Source: Ezakiella peruensis (lineage in GTDB: Bacteria; Bacillota; Clostridia; Tissierellales; Peptoniphilaceae). Taken from it: 53,036 bases of DNA. The DNA lies in contig NZ_LT962472.1 of assembly GCF_900215725.1 (NCBI RefSeq), forward strand, positions 5,495 through 58,530, given 5' to 3'. The notes under the pieces are model-generated. The model saw nothing but the letters and a program-made list of their open reading frames with translations. It was not told the origin of the DNA and did not search any database. Position 1 is the first letter of the stretch, and each line of letters opens with the position of its first letter. Made by a program: the position numbers and the translations under genes. This document shows, in pieces, positions 47,000 to 53,036 of the stretch.

Positions 47000-47637
47000 T
47001 TCTTGTCTCCTTTCATATTTTTTGTTTTTCTTCTGCTGTCCACCAGATTTCCCCTGAGGAATTCTGAGTGGATGATGTATTCTAATCTTTCATTTATATA
47101 GATGGCAAACATTCGCTTGTGCCGGGTTTTGATTATAAAAAAGGCCATTGATAGGGCCACTGCGATTATGACGAGGACTATGAGGACGAAGGTCGCTATG
47201 GATATGCCAAATAGTGAACGTACATCCAAGTCCTTGATTGATCTCACTGTTAATAATACGGCACCAAATGATAGGAAAAATGGGAAGAGAAACTTCCATA
47301 TTGGGGCGAAAAAGGACCCAAAGTTTACAAAACGATATTTAAAGTCCAAGAGGACGTTGATATTAGATGCAATCGTTATGACTTCGTCAATAGTGCCCTC
47401 ATTCTTGTCATTAAATAAGTCCTTCATGACGTCTTCCAAGGCCTCTTCCTTGGCGTGGTGGATGAGATTTGCTATCCGCTTGAAGTGTTTTTTGAAAAAA
47501 CCTTCCTTCTCGGTTAAATATAGGTCCTGAATCTCCTCCGCCAGGTCGGTTTTTATTGTATTTATATCCAAGGGGCCGTAGTCTTGGGGCTCGGTCTCAG
47601 TGTAAACAGTTAAATTATCTTTATCAAAGGTATTCAT
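46996..47637 (-). CDS. Hypothetical membrane protein (213 aa)
   Basis: The N-terminal half is acidic, helical and cytoplasmic (about 1-105; TDLAEEIQDLYLTEKEGFFKKHF). Two membrane segments follow (about 108-130 and 147-172), then a basic tail. It has no family I recognise. It is co-transcribed with the ArsC-like gene through a 4-nt overlap. The start lies behind GGAGG. Confidence 0.65.
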   Translation of the reverse strand: MNTFDKDNLTVYTETEPQDYGPLDINTIKTDLAEEIQDLYLTEKEGFFKKHFKRIANLIHHAKEEALEDVMKDLFNDKNEGTIDEVITIASNINVLLDFKYRFVNFGSFFAPIWKFLFPFFLSFGAVLLTVRSIKDLDVRSLFGISIATFVLIVLVIIAVALSMAFFIIKTRHKRMFAIYINERLEYIIHSEFLRGNLVDSRRKTKNMKGDKK

Positions 47638-47733
47638 AAGTCCTCCATTTGTAGACTCTTACCCATTTTTAAGTAGACCTATTGCTTTTTTAAGAAAATT
47701 GTTGTATATTTGTGCCAAGGAGAGTGGAAGGAA

Positions 47734-48798
47734 TTGACTAAATACGGATTAGTGCTTGAGGGAGGAGGCGCCAAGGGTTCTTACCAAATTGGAGCCTACC
47801 AAGCCCTCCAGGAATTGGGCTATGAATTTGAAGCGGTTGTTGGGACCTCAATTGGGGCCATTAATGGGGCCTTTATCGTTTGCGATGAGGTCGATAAGTG
47901 CAAGGAAATGTGGCGGACGCTTAACATGTCCGAATTTGACGAGCCTGAGCTTAAAGCTTTTGACGATAACGATGATATACTTACAATAATTGCCAATGCC
48001 ATTAAGATTTTTAAAAATGGAAATATTTCACCAGAGCCTTTGAAACGCCTGGTTTATAATAATTTTGAAGAGGATAAGATTAGAGAATCCAAGATGCGTT
48101 TTGGCCTGGCTACTTTAAATGTGACCGACAGAAAGGCTGAGGACGTCTTTGCGGATGAAATCGAGGAGGGCTTACTTCTCGACTATATAGTTGGGTCTGC
48201 CTACCTGCCCTTTTTTAAGATGGAAAAGCTCCACGGTAAATATTTTTTGGACGGGGGCATGTACAATCGTATTCCCTTTAATATGGTAGTGGATATGGGC
48301 CTCACTCCTCTTATTATCAGGGCCAATCCCAAGGACCTAAGAGACCGGAATTTTCCCAAGGACGCTATCGTCATCGAACCTTCGACCAAGATCAATAACG
48401 TTTTAAATTTCAATACCCAAAAGGCCGACAAGCTCATTCAAATGGGCTATATGGATGCTATTAAAAAACTCAAAAACCTATCAGGCGACGAATATTATTT
48501 TGAAAAATTCACTGAAGCAGAAGCCCTAGAAATTTTTGAGGCCAAGGTCATGCCTGGCCTTATCATGACTAAAGAAGAGGGTCAAGTCTCATCGCCCTAT
48601 CGCCTGCTCTTTGATAAATACCTGCCCATGGTCGAAGAAAACCTCCAGCTGGACTATGACTATCATCTAACGGATGCCCTGGTCGCCCTGGTTGAAAAAT
48701 ACATGACCAAGAAAAATCTGGACAAATTTAAAACTTACAAGATCAAAGACATAGCAGAACAAATGCAGGAAGCCGACTTCTACCCCAGCAGATGGTAG
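47734..48798 (+). CDS. Patatin-like phospholipase
   Basis: The product is 354 residues. Oxyanion loop LEGGGAKGSYQIGAY (about 8-22), nucleophile elbow GTSIG with Ser39, and catalytic Asp in the DGG of FLDGGMYNRIP (about 173) form the complete Ser-Asp dyad. Patatin proteins hydrolyse acyl chains of phospholipids. There is no signal peptide, so it is likely cytoplasmic or peripheral. The best start is TTG at 47734 behind AAGGAG and GGAAGG; a TTG eight codons upstream lacks a ribosome binding site. It stands alone, with a terminator at 49079. Confidence 0.88.
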   Translation: MTKYGLVLEGGGAKGSYQIGAYQALQELGYEFEAVVGTSIGAINGAFIVCDEVDKCKEMWRTLNMSEFDEPELKAFDDNDDILTIIANAIKIFKNGNISPEPLKRLVYNNFEEDKIRESKMRFGLATLNVTDRKAEDVFADEIEEGLLLDYIVGSAYLPFFKMEKLHGKYFLDGGMYNRIPFNMVVDMGLTPLIIRANPKDLRDRNFPKDAIVIEPSTKINNVLNFNTQKADKLIQMGYMDAIKKLKNLSGDEYYFEKFTEAEALEIFEAKVMPGLIMTKEEGQVSSPYRLLFDKYLPMVEENLQLDYDYHLTDALVALVEKYMTKKNLDKFKTYKIKDIAEQMQEADFYPSRW

Positions 48799-49078
48799 AC
48801 ACGACCACCCATGAGGGAAAATATGTAGAGAAGAAAACAATTTCTTTAACAGTAGGAGTATATTCTTTAACGACTATCAAGTTGTTAGCATCCGCCAGCT
48901 AATTAGCGACTGTCTACTCATTAATGCTTAGACATTCACTAGTACAATTACTCAAAAATTAAACTTATATAAGCAGATTAAGAATAAAATTCTTCTAATC
49001 TAATCCACACTAAAGCGTTACGCTTCAGTGTAAATACCAGTAGAGGCCAGCGTTTTTATAGCTATGTGTCAAATGTTA
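48799..49078. other. Intergenic region past the patatin gene, no recognised gene
   Basis: An AT-rich spacer has no reading frame with a ribosome binding site. One hairpin is visible at about 49007-49031 (ACACT, AAGCG, TTA, CGCTT, AGTGT with single mismatches), without a T-run. I see no tRNA, riboswitch or mobile element in it. Confidence 0.4.
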
Positions 49079-49113
49079 GGGAGAATCATTGAAAAATAAT
49101 TCTCCCTTTCTTG
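49079..49113 (+). terminator. Possible terminator of the patatin transcript
   Basis: GGGAGAAT (49079-49086) pairs with ATTCTCCC (49099-49106), followed by TTTCTTG. It is 280 nt past the stop codon, so a long 3' untranslated region would be implied. Confidence 0.55.
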
Positions 49114-49125
49114 TATTTTTTCCAC

Positions 49126-49159
49126 AAAAAAATTGCAGGTTTTTGGCCTGCAATTTTTT
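49126..49159. terminator. Terminator at the end of the DUF3160 gene remnant
   Basis: TTGCAGG (49133-49139) pairs with CCTGCAA (49147-49153) around a 7-nt loop, with A7 before and T6 after. It can work on both strands. On the minus strand it directly follows the stop codon of the DUF3160 C-terminal fragment. Confidence 0.82.
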
Positions 49160-49395
49160 AATAAATTCTGTCAACTATTTCTTCATAGAGTTCTTTTTCA
49201 AAGAATGGGTGAACTATTTCTATTTCTTCTGGATTTTCCGTATCCATTTGTCTGACACCTGTCCAGAAGCCGCCGAGTCTCATGGCAAAGTCTTCGTTGG
49301 TCATCCTTTCTTCAGAGAGGAATTCGTAGTAGTTAAAGACCGCACCCCTGCCCAGATAGTATTGGCCGTTTGACCTAAAGACTACATATATATCG
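49158..49395 (-). pseudogene. C-terminal fragment of the interrupted DUF3160 gene
   Basis: The frame reads DIYVVFRSNGQYYLGRGAVF and on to EEIVDRIY. This is the normal end of DUF3160 proteins. Its missing front is the 49827-51820 frame; both meet at the 3-bp target duplication of the inserted element. Removing the element and one TCG copy joins 1994 and 238 nt in frame as a 743-residue protein. Without a start codon and ribosome binding site of its own, this piece is probably not translated. Confidence 0.88.
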
Positions 49396-49823
49396 TGTCC
49401 TGTTCCCCGAAAATTGGACACAAAAGGAGGAGAACATGGACTACACCAAAGACTACAAAAAGAAAAAAGTAGAAGAATATCTAAACTCAAAACTATCACT
49501 TAGAAAATTTGTAAAAATTAACAACATACCCAAAACAACCCTTCAAGGTTGGATCCAAACATACAACGAATACGGACCAGATGCCTTTATGGACTCAACA
49601 ACTACCTAAGTCCAAATGAAAAAAGGGCCAAGTATTACGAAGAAAAAGAAAGAGCATAAAGAAGCTTTCTTGCTATATGATAAATTTTTGAATAAGCTTT
49701 ATGTCAAGGGCTATGCAAGTTGCTTCGCAACCCTTGACAATCGCATTCAAAAATTTAGTTAGCAAGTAGAAAGCATTCTTTTAGATGAACAAATTATTTG
49801 TCCAACTTTTTGGGAACACCCCA
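49396..49823 (+). mobile_element. Non-autonomous IS3-family element, copy 2 (428 bp)
   Basis: It is the same element as 13834-14302 in opposite orientation, with the same TG/CA ends and the same hairpin of about 110 nt (49658-49770). It differs mainly by a 41-bp deletion near the end of the OrfA remnant. It is flanked by TCG at 49393-49395 and 49824-49826. It has inserted into the DUF3160 gene. The two copies are otherwise nearly identical by eye, which indicates recent spread or strong constraint. Confidence 0.9.
49436..49609 (+). pseudogene. IS3-family OrfA remnant in copy 2
   Basis: The frame encodes 57 residues, identical to the first 53 of the copy 1 remnant and ending STTT because of the 41-bp deletion. 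ATG follows AGGAGGAG. The helix-turn-helix remains whole. Confidence 0.75.
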
Positions 49824-49826
49824 TCG

Positions 49827-51820
49827 GAGAATACGCCGGTCCCTACTTCCAGGTAAGAGCCTTCGGGTTCGCCCACTGCATTGGATCCTACCCTTTGGAT
49901 GTCGGCTATATTTTGGGTTTCCCTCTCGCTGGCTCCTATGGAAAATTCTTCATCTTCTGGTGGTACATAGAAGCCTAGGAAAATGTTTTCCATCTCTCCG
50001 CCAATGGCTTCTAGCCTGTCGTTTTCGGCTTGGCTAATGGCTTCTTCACGTAGTTCTTTTTCGCTGACTGCCGATAGAAATTCCAAGAGGTCCTTGTAAT
50101 CTTCCAGGGTTTTCTTTTTCTTTGCGTCAAGAATTCCATAAGCTTCTGCGTTTTCCCTTGTGTAATCGGTCATCCAAATGAGTCTTTGATAGACTTCGAC
50201 ATTTGGCTCTACATAGTGGTGGGTTGGGATTGGTTCAAAGCCGCCCATTTCTGCCCCAAATTGCTTGGAGTAAAGAATTGTATTGTGCTTGAGTTGGGCC
50301 CATGATGCCAGGGCTGTGTTTAGGTCCTTGTAGGCCCATTTTTCATTTTGCATAAAGGTCGGATAGCCAGTTAAATCTTGGTTGTTAAAGCCCTCAAGTG
50401 TCCACAGCCAGGTCTGGTAGATATTGGATCTTTTTTCCTCATCAGACCTGGAAGTGACTTGGGTCTTAATGGTTTCCAGCCTGTCTAAAAATTCATCCCA
50501 CTTTAAATTCCTTTCACTTGTGGATGAAATCATATAGGCCAGGTCATTACCCATAACTGCCATTAGGTCAACGCCAGATGCGACTGGGCGCATGGAGGCT
50601 GGACGATCGTCGATGAGTCCTTGGAGCCAGATGTTATCCACAACCGCCCTTTGTGGGAGCAAGGACATTTGCATGCCCTTGGTCGGATTGATTTTCGGCC
50701 CTTCCATGGACTTTAAAACGTCGGCAACCTTTTTCACGACTATGTCTGAGCTAATTTTTTCCTTATCAAAATTGCTGTCGCCAGTAACATCGTAAACGAT
50801 TTCAGCGAGCTTTAAAGGAGTTAAATCTTCTGTTGATTCCACCATAAAGCTGATGGGTTCATAGATTTCCTTCCACAGATTTGCAGCCTTTTCATCTATG
50901 ACTAAGAGTCTGGATAAGAGGATGGCTGATCGAATGGCTTCATATTCGGGTTCATTGGAGAAATCTAAGACTCTAAAAAAGTTTTGCGAATAGAGCATAT
51001 TGGCCTTAAAATATGATTTTAAGTCTTCAGACTTGGTGTAGTTGCCGCGGACCTTAAACATAGAGTAGTCGACTCGGGCTCCGGTGATATTGGATATGGC
51101 CATGGATTCACCATCGATATTGGCCATCTCTGCATCAGATATTTCCTCTACCTCTGCTGGCACATCGGCATCCTCGCCAAGGAGCCTGAGGCCAGTGTAA
51201 AATAAAGCAGCATTTCTAATAGAAGCTGGGTCCTCGTCCAGATCATCAAGAGCTGTCTCCAAGAGGCCCTCTGTCATGGCGAGGAGCTTGGATCTTAGGC
51301 CATTTGCCTCCATATTTTCCAGAAGGCCCAGATAGATTATATTGTAAAGGTGGAGGACAGAGTCCGTCGTTACAAAGGAATTGTTAAAGGTGTATTGGTT
51401 GTTTTCATAGACGGAAAATGGCTGTTGGTAGAGGTCGTAAGTGACCGCAAAGCCATCTTTTTCTATTGATTTAATGGCGTCTGGGAAAGTTTTGTACATG
51501 TAATCCATAACACCTTCAACATTGGCCAGGTTTTTTTCTATTACATAGGGCTCGACATTGGCTTGGGGCCTTTCGTAAGCAAAATCGCCTTGCTTAGGAC
51601 CCTTTAGCTTAAAAAAGGACAAGAGCTGGGCTTCGTTAATTTTATTTTCTGCCTTACTATTATCTTTATCTTGGTCTTTGTCTTTGTCTTCCTTTTCCTT
51701 AACCTCTACTGGGTCAGGATCTTTTTCCTTGTCTCCGCTCGTAGACCCATCATGGCGCTTGCAGGATACAAATACTAGCATTAGTGCCAGGATTAGAGCG
51801 ATAATTCTCTTAGTTTTCAT
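49827..51820 (-). pseudogene. DUF3160 lipoprotein gene, N-terminal part, split by insertion
   Basis: The 5' part encodes about 664 residues of a DUF3160 protein. It has a lipobox VFVSC (Cys20), a charged Lys/Asp/Glu linker (about 25-65), then the domain with FNNSFVTTDSVLHLYN, YPTFMQNEKWAYKDLNTALASWAQLKHNTILYSKQ and VGEPEGSYLEVGTGVF. The frame then runs into the element and stops at 49781 with an unrelated tail, 679 residues in total. The lost C-terminal 80 or so residues complete the domain in relatives. DUF3160 has no known function; it is exported and lipidated. It overlaps the upstream gene by 11 nt behind GAGGAGG. A truncated protein may still be made. Confidence 0.88.
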
Positions 51821-52466
51821 ATATACTTACCTCCTCATTTTTTAAGTACACTTGATGTTTTTGGTCGCCTACAATAAATAGGCCTTGGTCTATTAGGAAA
51901 AAATCTGCCTTGAAATCCAAATCAAATGATGAAATCAATTCGATTTTCAAATCGTACTGCCTGTACATATTCAAAGAATACTGGTCCTTATATTTCTCTA
52001 TGGTGTAGATCTCGTCAAAGCCGTCGCCATTTAAATCGGCCAGGGCAAAGTCGACCATGGGCCTGATAAAACGCGAACAGCGGAACTTGGGCCGCAGGAT
52101 CCCATCATCAATATAGTAGATGAACATGCGCTTGGCATAGACCTGGTGGGAGGGGGCCTTGTTGTAAACCCCGAAGGCAATGTCAAAGTTGGTCTCGTCG
52201 TTCACCCGGCCGGTCTGGACTTTATAAATATTGTGCTCGTACTTGCCCTTAAAGTCCCTGACGAATTTTTTATCTTCCGATTTAAAGATTAATTTATTGG
52301 AGTACTTGGACCAAAGGGGCCGGACCACAGTCATCTGCCAAGGGCGATTGTCCTCGTCAAAAACCTCAAAGGTCTGAGATTTTTTTGCAAAAAATATAAG
52401 CCAGATAAATACAAACAAAAGCAAAAATACCCATATTAATTTTTTCCTAGTGAATTTATATCTCAT
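51810..52466 (-). CDS. Membrane-anchored FG-GAP-like protein, partner of DUF3160
   Basis: The product is 218 residues. A single N-terminal membrane anchor (about 9-27) is followed by a beta-rich outside domain with FALADLNGDGFDEIYTIEKY, a calcium-binding FG-GAP/VCBS-like loop. It precedes the DUF3160 lipoprotein gene with an 11-nt overlap (ATGAAAACTAA), so the two likely act together at the cell surface. I recall this pairing from other clostridia but cannot verify it. No enzyme motif is visible. Confidence 0.65.
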   Translation of the reverse strand: MRYKFTRKKLIWVFLLLFVFIWLIFFAKKSQTFEVFDEDNRPWQMTVVRPLWSKYSNKLIFKSEDKKFVRDFKGKYEHNIYKVQTGRVNDETNFDIAFGVYNKAPSHQVYAKRMFIYYIDDGILRPKFRCSRFIRPMVDFALADLNGDGFDEIYTIEKYKDQYSLNMYRQYDLKIELISSFDLDFKADFFLIDQGLFIVGDQKHQVYLKNEEVSIYEN

Positions 52467-52628
52467 ATCTAAGATAATTATAGTACTTTAGCATAATAAT
52501 TGCAAGGCGGGAGAAATTTGGGGGCTTAAGGGGAAATATTTTTATTGATTTTTAATTTATATTTATTATATTGCGAATATAAATATTATCCGTAAAATAT
52601 ATGCGGGTGTACTTTTCGGGCTACATTT

Positions 52629-52750
52629 TTCTCAGATTGTTGACAATCGGTGGCCGAAATAAATCGGCCTCTACAAAGACGATTGTCAACATTTGCGTGA
52701 GTCACTGCATACCAATCGGTCAATTTTTATACGAGGCGGTGGCTACCATA
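52629..52750 (+). repeat. Composite hairpin-cassette repeat (H1 with H2 nested, partial H4)
   Basis: CTCAGA (52631-52636) is followed by TGTTGACAATCG (52638-52649) pairing over 12 bp with CGATTGTCAACA (52680-52691), then TTTGCGTGAGTCA. Inside the loop lies an H2 hairpin (GGCCGA, AATAAA, TCGGCC; 52652-52669), the reverse of 13816-13833. CCAATCGGTCAATTTTT near 52712 is the start of an H4 unit. The IS element right end begins at 52755. Confidence 0.7.
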
Positions 52751-52754
52751 AAGG

Positions 52755-53036
52755 TGAACTGCCCCTTGTCAAGTAGACACAACAATTAATTAAAAACACA
52801 TATTTAAACTGCATACTCTCTGTACTCCAACGGAGCCATGCAGTTTAATCTTTTTTGAAACCTCTCGTTGTTGTAAAATTCAATATAATTAATAATTCTG
52901 TCTTTTAATTCTTCTAAAGAATTAAACTCTTTACCATAAAACATCTCTGTCTTTAATATACCAAAAAACCCTTCCATTGGTCCATTATCTATACATTTAC
53001 CTACCCTTGACATACTATGCTTCATCCCTTGACCTT
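52755..53036 (-). mobile_element. IS3-family insertion sequence (IS150-like), right end, cut by the window
   Basis: The end TGAACTGCCCCTTGTCAAG resembles IS150-group termini (TG, ACTGC, CC, GAC spacing). It encloses the OrfB C terminus at 52804. It lies directly beside an H4 cassette, so it probably inserted into that repeat. Its ends differ from those of the deleted element in this window, so it is not the obvious parent. Confidence 0.75.
52804..53036 (-). CDS. IS3-family transposase OrfB, C-terminal part
   Basis: 77 residues are visible: GMKHSMSRVGKCIDNGPMEG, FFGILKTEMFYG and YIEFYNNERFQKRL. This is the end of the DDE (rve) integrase core; the final catalytic Glu lies in the MEGFFGILKTE segment. 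The frame continues beyond the window edge, so the true start is outside. It ends with the usual PLEYREY. Confidence 0.9.
   Translation of the reverse strand, partial: GQGMKHSMSRVGKCIDNGPMEGFFGILKTEMFYGKEFNSLEELKDRIINYIEFYNNERFQKRLNCMAPLEYREYAV

Noticed and set aside
52755-53036. The IS3 end at the right edge as parent of the short element
   Set aside because: Its terminal bases differ from the TGTTCCC...TTGGACA ends of the two short copies.

Overview
The window is a low-GC Firmicutes chromosome segment centred on the replication origin. Gene content (dnaA-dnaN-S4-recF-gyrB-gyrA followed by an RsbV/RsbW/sigma-B-like triplet, an NfnAB pair, and a very large SLH-anchored subtilase), AGGAGG-type ribosome binding sites and AT-rich spacers fit an anaerobic coccus-like member of the Tissierellia, probably Peptoniphilaceae. 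The family-level placement is inference. Nearly every gene left of the origin (39.1 kb) is on the minus strand, co-directional with a fork leaving oriC leftwards. The 8.2 kb subtilase gene is the head-on exception.

Layout. 0.1-9.2 kb: LemA and a 2727-residue S8 protease with FIVAR, InlB-type and SLH repeats. 10.1-13.7 kb: a heterodimeric ABC exporter. 13.8-17.2 kb: an internally deleted IS3-type element, Maf, a HAD phosphatase with a 16-codon leader ORF, and a stalk/NPCBM secreted protein. 17.3-22.5 kb: three small unknown genes, McrC, McrB, a HIRAN protein and a J-domain protein, together a defence-flavoured island. 22.6-37.6 kb: fifteen genes with overlaps or gaps under 20 nt, running from dnaN through recF, gyrBA, the sigma module, a CitG-CitX fusion, NfnAB, a membrane protein, a CapA lipoprotein and an RluA enzyme to a lipid kinase. 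37.8-39.6 kb: dnaA and oriC. 39.6-41.1 kb: Fur-type regulator and two half-size chromate transporters. 41.2-42.1 kb: an AT-rich array of palindromes. 42.2-46.6 kb: PepSY lipoprotein and a BcgI-like restriction-modification pair. 46.6-53 kb: Spx/ArsC-like protein, membrane protein, patatin, a DUF3160 lipoprotein gene split by a second copy of the deleted IS3 element, its FG-GAP-like partner, and the 3' end of a full-type IS3 transposase.

Three things stand out. First, the restriction specificity gene carries a (TA)14 tract between its second and third target-recognition domains, with stop codons placed so that gain or loss of one TA gives a two-domain protein. This looks like a phase-variable switch in specificity. 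Second, the intergenic regions carry a mosaic family of hairpin cassettes whose loops and flanks are constant but whose stems differ and covary from copy to copy, mostly just downstream of minus-strand genes. I do not recognise this family. Third, a 428-469 bp non-autonomous IS3 derivative has moved with 3-bp target duplications, and in one place it split a gene whose frame is exactly restored on paper when the element is removed.

No tRNA, rRNA, CRISPR array or riboswitch was recognised. All calls come from reading sequence and protein motifs; no database search was possible.
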